Notes under the pieces: model-generated
Told to the model about the DNA's origin: nothing
Databases searched by the model: none
The model's input: the letters and a program-made list of their open reading frames with translations, nothing else
Assembly: GCF_037975245.1 (NCBI RefSeq)
Contig: NC_092573.1
Location: 3,969,501-4,029,500, forward strand
DNA: 60,000 bases
From: Apostichopus japonicus
Lineage: Eukaryota; Echinodermata; Holothuroidea; Aspidochirotida; Stichopodidae
Reading direction: 5' to 3'
Translations under genes and position numbers: made by a program
In this document: one piece after another, positions 21,343-32,150 of the stretch
How the letters are laid out: each line of letters starts with the position of its first letter
Numbering within the stretch: the first letter of the stretch is position 1

Positions 21343-23413
21343 GGATGCCCACCCCACCGTAGCGGCCAAGGCCAAGGTGGGGGGGCGACTAAGAGTTTTC
21401 TGGGCTCACTGGGAGAAAATCGACCCAGGAGCCTGGGTACTGGACGTGGTAAAAAGGGGCTACGAGATAGAGTTCTCGTCTACCCCACCCCAATATGGCC
21501 TCTTCGCAACCACGCCAGTACCCGAGATACCGGAAAAGCGGGCCGCCCTCGAGGACGAGATCAACAGTCTTCTCAAAAAAGGCGCCATTACGCGGGTCAC
21601 CACCGCAAACGCGGACGGCCCCCTCTTCCGGTCCTCGTTCTTCCTCACGCCGAAGAAGAACGGGACTTGGAGGCCCATCCTGAACCTCAGACCTCTCAAC
21701 AGGAGGTTCATCCGACCGGAGAGGTTCAGGATGGAGACTCTCACATCAATCCTCCACCTACTGCGCCCAGGGATGCGGGCATCCTCCGTCGATCTAAAGG
21801 ATGCCTACCTACATATCCCCATCCGACTCGAGGACCAGCGGTTCCTCGCGTTCAGGTACAAGGCCATAGATTACCGCTTCACAGCGCTACCATTTGGCCT
21901 CTCCACGGCACCCAGGGTTTTCACCAGGGTAACAAGGGCGGTCCTGGCTCACCTCCGCCGAAACGGGGTAATGGTGTTCGCCTACCTAGACGATTGGTTA
22001 GTACTCGGCAACTCCCAACAAGGGGCTCTCGCCAGTACAAACGCCACCGTCTCCCTCCTGACGAAACTGGGGTGGTTAATCAATGTCGAGAAATCCAACC
22101 TCGTGCCCACTCAATCGATCATATACTTAGGGGCCCGTCTCGACCTCGCCAGCGGCATGGTCTACCCGACGGCCGAAAGAACGGCAAGCCTAGTGGCCAC
22201 GGCCAGAAAAATACTAGGCAATCGGAATACCCCAGCGCTCACGTGGCAGCGCCTATTGGGGAAGATGGCGAGCTTCACAGACCTTCTAGACCTGTGCAGA
22301 CTCAGAATGAGGCCGCTCCAGCGGCACCTCCTCAAACACTATGCCCCGGATCGGTCGTCGGCGGCAACGCCAATCCCACTTCCAACGGGGCTTCGCCCGT
22401 TTCTCACGTGGTGGGCAGAGTCGGACAGGATCGCGGCAGGGCGACCTTTCCGGAACCCAGCCCCTACAACGTCGATCACGACGGATGCCTCCCTCAGCGG
22501 CTGGGGAGCGGTATGGGGCACACACACAGTTGCCGGCGAATGGGCGGAGCCCGAGAGGGGTCTCCATATCAATATTTTAGAGACGGAAGCGGTCCTGAGG
22601 GCCGTACGTCACTGGGCAACCCACCTAACGGGCCACACTGTCACGGTCCGGTCAGACAACACCACGACCGTGGCGTATATCAACCGTCAAGGGGGCACTC
22701 GATCCCTGGCCCTCCTACGCAGGACATGGGACCTGCTCGTCCTCTGCGACTCCCTTCGGATCGGCCTACGGGCGTCCCACCTAGCAGGGAAAGACAATAT
22801 ACTGGCAGACGCACTGTCCAGGGGGTATCTAGACAATGGGGAATGGGAGCTCTCCCGAACGTGGTCCGACCACATATTCCACCTGTTCGGCAGGCCGTCC
22901 GTCGACATGTTCGCGACGGCCAAGAACGCCAAACTCCCGACGTTCTGCTCCAGATACCACGACCCGCAGGCCTGGAAGACCGACGCCCTAGTCGTCTCAT
23001 GGGCGGGCCTCTCCATGTACGCCTTTCCCCCACTGGGATTACTCCGCAGAATTCTCACGATGCTTCGGGACGTGGAAGCGGACATGCTTTTGATCGCACC
23101 TTGCTGGCCCAATCAAGCATGGTTCCCACTCATCATCGAAATGCTGGTGGACCTACCATACAAATTCCCACCGGCCGCCAAGCTCCTCTCCCAACGGAGC
23201 GGCCACATAACCCACCCCGACATCACGAGCCTCCATCTAGCTGCGTGGAAACTCTCCGGCTCTCGCTCCAGACAGCGGGGTTTCCACCGGAGGTTGCGGA
23301 CATTGCAGTGGATGCCCGCCGGCAGTCCACGGTTAAAACATACGATTCTAGACTGCACCGATACTATGTTTGGGCCGGGGACAACGCTGCTGATCCCGTG
23401 GAGGCCTCAGTAG
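21149..23413 (+). CDS. DIRS reverse transcriptase / RNase H
   Basis: 754 codons if the ATG at 21149, inside the Gag-like frame, is used. The conserved part begins near residue 80 (GGRLRVFWAHWEKI), so the true start or a frameshift from ORF1 is undecided. RT motifs are present: D215 in SSVDLKDAY, LPFGLSTAP (247-255) and the catalytic YLDD box (279-282). The RNase H domain follows with all four acidic residues: D446 (TTDAS), E478 (ILETE), D503 (RSDNTT) and D554 (ADALSRG). The enzyme would copy element RNA to DNA and degrade the template. No integrase or protease is present, as usual for DIRS elements. The 3' end overlaps the recombinase frame. Every key residue is intact. Confidence 0.95.
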   Translation: MSTCPARPHPRAHVLTQDKVAAQDPATVRVGALRERSNNPLLRGPNTGRTARNTAEAAGAVNGPRDAHPTVAAKAKVGGRLRVFWAHWEKIDPGAWVLDVVKRGYEIEFSSTPPQYGLFATTPVPEIPEKRAALEDEINSLLKKGAITRVTTANADGPLFRSSFFLTPKKNGTWRPILNLRPLNRRFIRPERFRMETLTSILHLLRPGMRASSVDLKDAYLHIPIRLEDQRFLAFRYKAIDYRFTALPFGLSTAPRVFTRVTRAVLAHLRRNGVMVFAYLDDWLVLGNSQQGALASTNATVSLLTKLGWLINVEKSNLVPTQSIIYLGARLDLASGMVYPTAERTASLVATARKILGNRNTPALTWQRLLGKMASFTDLLDLCRLRMRPLQRHLLKHYAPDRSSAATPIPLPTGLRPFLTWWAESDRIAAGRPFRNPAPTTSITTDASLSGWGAVWGTHTVAGEWAEPERGLHINILETEAVLRAVRHWATHLTGHTVTVRSDNTTTVAYINRQGGTRSLALLRRTWDLLVLCDSLRIGLRASHLAGKDNILADALSRGYLDNGEWELSRTWSDHIFHLFGRPSVDMFATAKNAKLPTFCSRYHDPQAWKTDALVVSWAGLSMYAFPPLGLLRRILTMLRDVEADMLLIAPCWPNQAWFPLIIEMLVDLPYKFPPAAKLLSQRSGHITHPDITSLHLAAWKLSGSRSRQRGFHRRLRTLQWMPAGSPRLKHTILDCTDTMFGPGTTLLIPWRPQ

Positions 23414-24306
23414 ACCAGGTGGCGGCCTTCCTACTCGAACTCTTCCGAGAAGGGAAGCAAATAAGTACAATTAGAAATTACCGCTCCGCAATAGCAGCGG
23501 TTCACAGCGGATTCTCGGATGGCTCCTCAGTAGGAACCAACCCGGTCCTCCGCCAGGTCTTAAGGGGCATGTTCCACAGACGCCCTCCCAGGCGCCGCCT
23601 GGCCCCGTCATGGGCCCTCCACGAGGTCCTGACGACCCTTGCGGGCTCTCCGTACGAGCCGTTACACAATGCTCCATTGGACAAACTAACACACAAAACT
23701 CTGTTTCTGATCGCGGCCGCCTCTGCCAGGCGCAGAAGCTGTCTCCACGCGCTCACCCTCCAACGGGGGTTCACGAGGTTCGAACCAGGAGGAGTCAGAT
23801 TACTACCTGACCCTCACTTCCTCCCAAAGAACCAATCAGTAACCTTTACCCCGAACGAGATCTTCCTACCGAGTCTGTCACAAGCCTCGTCAATCGCGGA
23901 AGACAAGCGCTGGTGCCCTGTCCGAGCCCTTAAGTGGTACATAGAGAGGACCAAACAGCTACGTACCTCGGACAGGCTCTTCATTTTACCGCGGTCGCCC
24001 TACACCCCGGCCTCAAAGGACACCATTTCACGGTGGATGGCCGACTTAATTCGTGCCCACACCCAGCCTGGGGAACCCGTCCGGGCGCACGACGTCCGAG
24101 GCCACGCCACGTCCAGGGCGTGGTTCCGGGGGGTTCCCCTGGAAGATATTATGAAGGCGGCGGCCTGGAAGACCCCGTCTTCCTTTGTCGCCTGTTATCT
24201 CACAAACACCCCTGCCACGGAAGGGGATTTTGCCCGAGCGGCCCTAGGTCCGCCGCCCGCGAGATCCTCGACCCACCGCCAGGGCTCCTGTGTCACAAAT
24301 GCATAG
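23119..24306 (+). CDS. DIRS tyrosine recombinase (phage-integrase fold)
   Basis: The frame is open from 21667, but upstream of about 23250 it only shadows the RT gene. The in-frame ATG at 23119 gives 395 residues, of which about 45-375 look like recombinase. A core-binding-like helical region (about 65-150: STVKTYDSRLHRYY, TIRNYRSAIAAVHSG) precedes the catalytic domain. Active-site residues are visible: Arg205 in SARRRSCLHAL, His324 and Arg327 in AHDVRGHATS, Trp350 in AAWKTPSSF and the nucleophile Tyr360 in ACYL. The enzyme would integrate the circular DNA intermediate by strand exchange. The frame overlaps RT by about 295 bases and its last 9 bases lie inside the internal complementary region, so element structure and coding sequence are interlocked. 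Confidence 0.92.
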   Translation: MVPTHHRNAGGPTIQIPTGRQAPLPTERPHNPPRHHEPPSSCVETLRLSLQTAGFPPEVADIAVDARRQSTVKTYDSRLHRYYVWAGDNAADPVEASVDQVAAFLLELFREGKQISTIRNYRSAIAAVHSGFSDGSSVGTNPVLRQVLRGMFHRRPPRRRLAPSWALHEVLTTLAGSPYEPLHNAPLDKLTHKTLFLIAAASARRRSCLHALTLQRGFTRFEPGGVRLLPDPHFLPKNQSVTFTPNEIFLPSLSQASSIAEDKRWCPVRALKWYIERTKQLRTSDRLFILPRSPYTPASKDTISRWMADLIRAHTQPGEPVRAHDVRGHATSRAWFRGVPLEDIMKAAAWKTPSSFVACYLTNTPATEGDFARAALGPPPARSSTHRQGSCVTNA

Positions 24307-24395
24307 GTTATATGAGGTGAGGGAGTACGCGCTGTGAATTCCCCAAACCTTAACCGGTTTGTGAATTAACGAGCGACGTACTCACCTCATATAAC
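24298..24395. repeat. DIRS internal complementary region
   Basis: Bases 24298-24340 are the exact reverse complement of 18758-18800 (left end). Bases 24341-24395 are the exact reverse complement of 24816-24870 (right end). The join (AATT next to CCCC) reproduces a head-to-tail junction of the element termini and serves, in the established DIRS model, as template for circularisation. Confidence 0.95.
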
Positions 24396-24735
24396 ATCCC
24401 GACCCGCCTCCCCACTATGGGGGACCTCGCGGACGGAACCATACAACCACGTCGGATACCCTCCTCGGATACTAGGGGAACTGGCCACACAGATATGACC
24501 ATGTGACGGCCTTTCCCCCCAGGAATTTTCGAGGGATGTCGTGGGGTCCCGCCTACACCCACCGACGACCCACTCTGGACCCACTTCGGGCCCACTCAGG
24601 ACCCACCTGTCACCCACACCAGCCCACCTAGGGCCTCTTCAGGTGAGAATGTTTTTGGTTGTATCCTCGGGGTTTCCGCCCCTTGGTCGATCCTCTCCCC
24701 CTTCTCCGTCCGGTGCCGCACCATTGCGGCCTGGA
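24396..24735 (+). other. DIRS 3' non-coding region
   Basis: GC-rich sequence between the internal complementary region and the right terminal repeat. It contains repeated CCCAC/GGACCCAC words (24545-24610). No protein-like frame is supported. Confidence 0.6.
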
Positions 24736-24830
24736 AATTACGGAAGGGAGATGGCCACACTTACATACAGACAAATTGCCAGATGCTAGAGCGAGGTTAA
24801 TACGGTAATGCATAGGTTATATGAGGTGAG
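24736..24830 (-). repeat. right inverted terminal repeat of DIRS element
   Basis: Exact reverse complement of 18777-18871. It is followed by a 40-bp right extension to 24870 that is absent from the left end but copied in the internal complementary region. Confidence 0.95.
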
Positions 24831-24870
24831 TACGTCGCTCGTTAATTCACAAACCGGTTAAGGTTTGGGG

Positions 24871-27800
24871 ATTATAGTCGTAGTGATATAAACTGGAGAC
24901 AGACGCCATGCACTGTACTGTACCCTGTGTTCATCCACTGACTTATATAACACACATTCACTGACTTAAAATACATTCACTGATTTATAACACATTCGCT
25001 GAATGATTTATTCACCAAGTTACTGTACAGTATAACACAGTCAATTCTGTAATCATGGAATAATTTATCGAGTATTGCAAATTGCAATACGAAATGCCAA
25101 AAGATGTACATTATTTTTGTTGTTGTAAGAAAACAACTTAAGAAACTTCAAAACGGCTACACTCGTTTGAAAACTACTAAATTATTCCCTATGTATAAAT
25201 GCACACGTACTGTATGTATGTTTTATGCATTCCCCCCCCCCGTCTATAGAATAATGTTCAAAACAGTCAATGTTCTCTGCCATTAAGAAATGTACAGTAC
25301 TAATAAATATTTACAACAAAGTGCATCGAATGTGATTTAAATGAAACTGGCATACATTATCGTAGCATTTGACATTTTCAGCATAGTACATTAAGAAAGT
25401 AAGATCATATCGCCAAGCATGACAAGAGGGAGACAAGGAGGAAGATGGATGGATTATAACAACATCTTGAAGGACTACTCTAGTAACGTGTGAATTCCAA
25501 CGTGATCTAAATCCCTCTAAGATACTCTATAAGAGGACAACTTTAAAATATCGTTTCTCTTTGTTATTTTCAGTACTTTAAACATCATATTTATGGGTTT
25601 TACAACTACTCTACATTCTCACAGAAGTTCCCTTACCGTACTTATCATGAATTACGATCAAACAGTTTTACTGAAGTAGCTTTTTAAGGACACCCATTTT
25701 AAGACAACAAGCCTCTCATTTAGCATATCCTGAAGAATATTTTTACATTTTATCTTCTTCATCATCACAATTCTGTAATTTACAAAGAAACGAAAGCAGG
25801 GACTTTTTTTTTAAGATACCACCCAAATTGACAGATTATGACCAAGGTCTCTATAAATCAGCCATTTCCCAGCAGTAAACGGAGTATTAAAGTCGCTAAA
25901 GAATTGCATAGTCAGGACTCAAAATCGCCTATTTATCATTTTTACTGTATCAACACTCTGCATATATTTCAATACTACAACTGTACATATTTACATATGA
26001 ATTATTCATGAGCGTAGATATTTACATAATATATTCAACAACTATTGCTCCAGATCATACAATGGTAAAGAAAATTGCCAAATCAGCTGATTTCAACTTA
26101 TTCAGAATGAAGGTTTGATGAGGCACCATAGTACACTATGTACAGCAAGTTCAAACTGTTTACCTTAAACGGTGAATTGCAATTGTTTCCTCTCATGAAT
26201 TTATGTGAGAATTCGTGACCATGGTCTTGATCATTTTACCCGTCATTTAAATTAAAGCTAATGTATTCGTTGCCCCTTTAGAGCTGAGTTGTAAGAATGT
26301 ATAAGAGTGTCATCCGATGCCGTCCCTGGTTGTTGGGTGCTGGTCCAGCTTTCTACAAGGACGATATGTGTCCAGGCATGTACAGTATGTCATGCTCGTA
26401 TATAAAGAAGACATTGCACTGAATCTCTGGTCTAATGCCAGACTTAAATGCACACTGCATGGTACTGCAAATTTATTGCAGTAGCAAAACAAAAGTACAA
26501 GGAAAGTCGGGACAAGTTTCTAAGCAAGAAAACTAGATGCTTTCAAACTCAGCATCTATTATTATTATGATTATGATTATATTATGATTAAAATATGTAT
26601 AACTATCTATGGGTTTTCCACTGACTTCATTAAGTCTCAAGATGTGCAAATATTTTTTCTTCCAAAAAACAAACAAATTTGTCAAATTCACTCATAGTGA
26701 ACTCTATCCTACTTAAGGTAAAATAGATGAATATGAATGGATTAATTTGCTTCTTTTAATAGAACTCTCTCAGTTACTGGGTCATTCCATGCAATAACAC
26801 TTAGTCAAATTTGGTGACATGGTGAATATGTCCTGATTACTCATGTGGCTCACTATGTACACTGACTTTTATAACTTTACCAAAAGGGTTGGTCAGATTT
26901 TACAGACGGCCTGTAACAACATTCCATTTTGAAGTATGTAATGCGAAAACATGTTATATGCTTTGTCACTTATCACACAAGAAATGTCTTACAAAGACAG
27001 GATTAGAAGAATGGATACAAAAAACAAATACAATTGAACCTAACATGATTTTTTGCAAATCACTTTCGGTTCATTACACAAGCAATGTATTATACATACA
27101 ACACAGAATAGATAAAAGTGTTTGATACTCCACAGGTAATATTTAGCAAATAGTGCTCTCGACTCCTTCTTCAAAGGTTCATTAATTAATTAGTATAATC
27201 ATGTGTATCATCAAACTATATTCGTAACCAGGATACTAACTGGTGTTGAGTATGTTAAGTACACTTGAAGTCAGCCTACCTCTGATATGCAGCACTGTGG
27301 ATACAACGAGTACAAGTAACTGTCCGTATACATACAGTCTCATACTGTACCTGTATTAGAATGCACTGCCAAACATTATACCCAATATTGATTACAGTAT
27401 GTTGCGTTCCAAGTTAAACTCCATCTGCAAAAACCTTATCGTGCTCACGAGGTTCTACTGTGTAATCTCCTTGATTTCTCCTCTAGTACGATTATACAGC
27501 AAGCGGTTATCTTGGTACATACTGTATATACGCAGCTATACATATATGAACGTGTTTACGTGAAATTGATAGTATCGAATCTAAAATGTACAGGTACCCC
27601 TACGACGTATCCCCATTTCTAAGATTCATCGGTTCACATGCACCTTTAATAATTCTAATCATTTCAAAGGGTTCTGCAGGTTGGAATGCTTCTCTTCTTG
27701 CAAAGATATATATACCCGCCACAGTGACGACGATTGGCTCCATAAATCCTTGCCACGATAATTATAACATTACATGCAAGGTACTTTTAGTGTTGACCAT

Positions 27801-30766
27801 AGCTGCCAGGAAGGATATTTGCACCAAAGTGAACCTTTATGTACAGTATCAGAAATTTTAAACATTTGAAGTTATCCAGCGTAGAAGGTTCAATTGAGAC
27901 TTTCCACCCCAGTTGACATTTGACCTCCACAGGAAATAATATGGTTCTTGTGCTATTTATTTAAGGTTCAATCTACATGTACAGTACAGTACCATATACA
28001 GGTATTTGATGCTTTAAATCCAAGCTCTAATTTTGAAACTGAATTTTTTTACAAGGTTTGGCTGCTGTACTGCAGTTCACAAGATGAGACTAATATGAGT
28101 TGATATTAAGAAATCCCTCTATTAAAGTTAGGACTGTTTAATACTGTATGCTACTATAGAAGGTGTCCCGAAGACAAAATATTGAGGACTGAATCCGGTT
28201 CTTTATTTTTAAAGACTTACTCATAAATCGTTGTGTGGTGGATATATGCAATTCTAGATTGTAACGATTCTAGAAGATGAATAAGTCCTTTCAATTGTTA
28301 TATCTTATTTCTAGGTAACTCTCGGTAGGTTTTGAAACATTGCAGACCAAAGTTAAAGAGGTTGCTTTAAGCTAGAACCTTCCATTTACGGAAAGCTGTG
28401 CTGTTTTTGTAATCACTATGATATTGAACAGCAAAGCTAGAAAATATTAACAAAAGTTGCATTGTCATTTGTATTGCACAAACTGCCCATTGTGCGTATG
28501 TACCGTTGTACATACGTACTACTTACGTGTAGTGTGAATTGCAAATTTAATACATACATACAAACCTGAAAAAATAAAACCGGGTCATGTAATACTCATT
28601 ATTATTATTATGTTTTTTTATTAATCTTCAACATTTTTTGTTCTTTTCAATATCAAAACCGCAGGACTGTTGCCAAGGTTTCAGATAGCAGGCCTGCATA
28701 TTAGAACAATTCCATTTTTTCTGCTCTTTTTTTCCTCATTACTTTTCTTTTGTTTCATTCTTCATATGACTTACAGTTCATTGAAATAAAGAGATATTGT
28801 TAATGTACCATAGAATGCCACAAATCTATTGATTATTGGATGATCTGTAATTAAACTTTTTGCACCTCAAACAAAACACCAGAAAATTTTGGGAAAACAT
28901 CCAACATACAGTAGTGAACCTTGAATGTTTCGGAAGACTCTTTTGAACAGTACTTTGACAAATCTTGTGTTTGATAAAAACGAAAAGCTGTCTCAGAACC
29001 CACAAAATTTCAATATATAACAGATGCAGGCAAAAAACTCCATCCATGCTTAGCATACTTTAATATCAACAGTGAGGTTAATATACCTTTGCTGTACCAT
29101 CAAGTTTAAGCAAAGGTATAGTTAATACCATATGTTGCAAACTGCTCATACCATTGTTGAAAAACACTTCAAACAACTGGCGATTTCCTGCCCGTGTTGG
29201 TGCAGCGAACACATCGAGCATGCGAAGCGTGCGAGGTATTTGGCATGGGGACCAGGGGCCCGCCCTAGGGCCCTGGTGGGGGTGGGATCCCTTGTCGTGG
29301 TCCAGGGGGAAAAGAAAACGTTGGTATATTTGCGTGTCTGGCGATAAAAACAATCGTAAGTGTTGATGAAAATGCTGGTAACTTTTCAAAGTTAGAGAGT
29401 TGCTACAATATGATGAAATGTAATAAAAACAAAGGATATTATATCTTTCTTACATTCTTTTAAAAGTGTAACTTAGTACGAAACTTGCGATATTATGAAC
29501 AAACATCATTCGGCGATACTCCGTTTCTAGACTGCCACACACTGAATAACATGTACGATAAGCATATAACAACTGCTGTGCAGTGGTCTTATGTTGGGCT
29601 GTGACCTGCATAAAAGACTATGGTACACATGCTGTGCCTTTTGGGTTACGAAAATCTTCTCATGCTTCCAGAACAGTTCCTCATCACACTAGATGGTTTT
29701 ATCTAGTACGTCATAACTGAACGGCCATTCATTATCTTATACGTAGCACAGGTGCATGTTAGACTAGACCACTGCTGACATGTGTACATTTATAAGAAAC
29801 AATCGGTACAAAGGTCAACTCGTGTAAGTTCGCTCTGGGGTCTTTCATCCGAGAGCGGCGATACTTTACACTTTGCGCAGAGATGTTGTATACAATTTGT
29901 AATGCATGTGATAGCCAAATCATCAAACTAATGAAACACTGGGGAAGGTAGCTAGAAGAAAACCATTCGAAATGAAGTCAAATTTATAGGAAAGAAAACG
30001 CTTATTCAGTCTGCGTTTAATAACCATACAAAAACAAAAATAGAAATAAATGTGAAATGCAATACTTGTTCAAACCATTTCGCGCGAGGATGATTATAAA
30101 AGTCAATATAACTGCGATCTTCCTAATCTGTGCCGTGGCTGTCCATGTGACCTTGTAGTCTGCGAAAGTAGTCATTGACATTGCCCTTCTTGGTAGGTTG
30201 GGAACACACTCGTTGCCGTACTCGTTGTAATTGCGATTGACATTGAGAGCACTGCTTTCTGATTAATTTCCTTTAGTTTTTGAAACTTTTCAGGTAACAT
30301 TTTACTTTGGTTTTACCCTTTTTTCTTCTTTTTTCCCCCGATTTATTCCCCCAACTTTTTTGCTTTAGCCAAGCTGGATTTCCTGCGAGCATCACAGAAT
30401 TTGCATGGTTCGCAAGTTTTTCCAGCCCTGCTACGAAGTTTGTTCAATTTCTACAGAAAGAGTTTCTTCTTCTTAGTTTTTTTTTTTTCTGAGTTTTTTT
30501 TCTTCTTAGTTAATTTGATCTACATTATAGATTGAATAGTCAAACTAAATTCAACTAAAAATTGGTAACAGGTCAATTAAAGGCAGTTTTGAGTTCGGTC
30601 ACCAATTTTACCAAATATTTTTGAATAGAAGATTGCCATTGATGAGACAACAACAACAAGAACAATGTTAGACTTTTCTACTTTTCACAGTGCTTAGTTC
30701 TCAGTCGGTCTGTGATAAACTGAAATTAAATCAGAGTCTGTCATCGTAAATAGTGTCACTGAGACA
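24871..30766. other. gene-poor stretch
   Basis: No coding exon is supported. The sequence is AT-rich with many TACTGTA/TACAGTA words and ATT/ATG simple repeats (26555-26590, 28598-28620). A short inverted repeat (TATACCTTTGC...GCAAAGGTATA, about 29083-29120) precedes a GC-rich repeat-like block (29195-29310, GCGAAGCGTGCGAGG and a palindromic CCAGGGGCCCGCCCTAGGG stretch). Confidence 0.5.
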
Positions 30767-31026
30767 CAGGCGCGTAGCCAGGGGGGGGCGAAGGGGGCGA
30801 CCAAACCCCCTTGAGCATATTTGTTTGTATGTTTTTATAATATCGCTAGTAATTTCAAAATAGAAAATGCTTAGATGCAACTTACAAGGCCTGGGAAGTG
30901 CCATTTCCAGTGATCTGGGAGGCATGGTGGCGCTACGCTTAGATAGTTTGCAGAGCCATATATACGGCTCTGATAGTTTGCCTACAGGTTGGCCCCTCCC
31001 TTGACAAATTCCTGGCTACGCCCCTG
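30767..31026 (-). mobile_element. small non-autonomous transposon with terminal inverted repeats
   Basis: About 260 bp. The left end CAGGCGCGTAGCCAGG is the near-perfect reverse complement of the right end CCTGGCTACGCCCCTG (14 of 16). The interior carries, in reverse orientation, an ACTATCTAAGCG-GAGCGCCACCAT-like core and a CCAGATCA-CGGAAATGGCACTTC block also seen at 47930-48030 and partly at 48835-48930. It also holds a hairpin AGAGCCATATATACGGCTCT. No coding capacity. The superfamily cannot be assigned from so short an element and no target-site duplication is clear. Confidence 0.7.
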
Positions 31027-31320
31027 CTGAAACACTTTTCACATTAGTACTGTACATGTACAGTACTGTAGTAATCAAATTATTGTAAAAAGGAAACTAT
31101 ATTTTCCTTTTAAATTCTGAAGTTTACTTTTCATTACTTGGGAATTCATCTTGGTTTGCTAACTTACTGTTAGATTATGATGTTACTCACAGTCTATTTA
31201 TTATGGGACTTTCAGTTTCCAAAGGACTCAAGTAATTTATCAACTTTGAAAGCAGAGTAGAAGTACTAAAAATTACAATCTATAGGTAGAAAATTGATAA
31301 CTGTAATACCTGTAAATTGT

Positions 31321-32150
31321 AACTTGATCAGGATATGTACAATAACTGTTGAATATTTGAATAACTATATTCCCTATATGTAGAAAGTAGAGATCAGGAT
31401 ATCTATTTTGAATAACTATATTCCCTGTAGGTAGAAAGTAACTCGATCAGGATATCTATTTTCTATAATTATACTCCCTATAGGTAGAAGGTAACTGGAT
31501 CAGGAGATCTATTTTGAATAATTATACTCCCTATAGGTAGAAGGTAACTGGATCAGGAGATCTATTTCAATAACTATATTCCCTATATATAGAAGGTAAC
31601 TGGATCAGGAGATCTATTTTGACTAATTATACTCCATATAGGTAGAAGGTAACTGGATCAGGAGATCTATTTCAATAATTATACTCCCTATGGGTAGAAG
31701 GTAACCGGATCAGGAGATCTATTTTGAATAATTATATTCCCTATAGGTAGAAGGTAACTCGATCAGGATATCTATTTTGAATAATTATATTCCCTATAGG
31801 TAGAAGGTACAGTAACTCGATCAGGATATCTATTTCAATAACTATATTCCCTATAGGTAGAAGGTAACTGGATCAGGTTATCTGTTTTAAATACTAACAT
31901 TACCTACAAGTAAAGGGAACTGGTTCATACAGTTCATCTATTTTCAATAACTTTGTGTTTATATTACCTACTGTACAGGTAGAGGGATTATTTTGAATAA
32001 CTGCTGTACATATTACCTACGTACAGGGCAAAGGTCACTGGTTTCGCATATATCTATTTTGAATATACCTACATATATAGATAAAAGGTAACTGGTTTGA
32101 TCAGCATGAATGTATATCTGAATTTACCTCTATTACCTATCTAGAGAGAA
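31321..32150. repeat. 53-bp minisatellite
   Basis: About ten units of the type CTGGATCAGGAGATCTATTT then GAATAATTATACTCCCTATA then GGTAGAAGGTAA follow each other to about 31918. Progressively degenerate copies continue to about 32150. Units vary between GGAGATCT and GGATATCT. No open frame spans the array. Confidence 0.85.

Larger units (their letters stand above)
18758..24870 (+). mobile_element. complete DIRS-type tyrosine-recombinase retrotransposon (6.1 kb)
   Basis: The element has all structural hallmarks of a DIRS retrotransposon: inverted terminal repeats (18777-18871 and 24736-24830, 95 of 95 bases identical in reverse complement) with unequal outer extensions (19 bp left, 40 bp right). 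It has an internal complementary region at 24298-24395 and three overlapping long frames for a Gag-like protein, RT/RNase H and a tyrosine recombinase. The boundaries come from the internal region, which is the exact reverse complement of the right end (24816-24870) joined to the left end (18758-18800), as in a circular DNA intermediate. No target-site duplication is evident, as expected for recombinase-mediated integration. It is GC-rich compared with the AT-rich flanks. Intact frames and perfect repeats indicate a recent insertion. Confidence 0.95.

Noticed and set aside
21667-23118. Long frame upstream of the recombinase (part of an 879-codon frame)
   Set aside because: It runs antiphase over the RT/RNase H gene and shows only Arg/Pro/Gly-rich translation caused by GC-rich overlapping coding sequence.
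31321-31918. CRISPR-like array
   Set aside because: Whole units repeat without unique spacers, and the genome is eukaryotic. It is a minisatellite.
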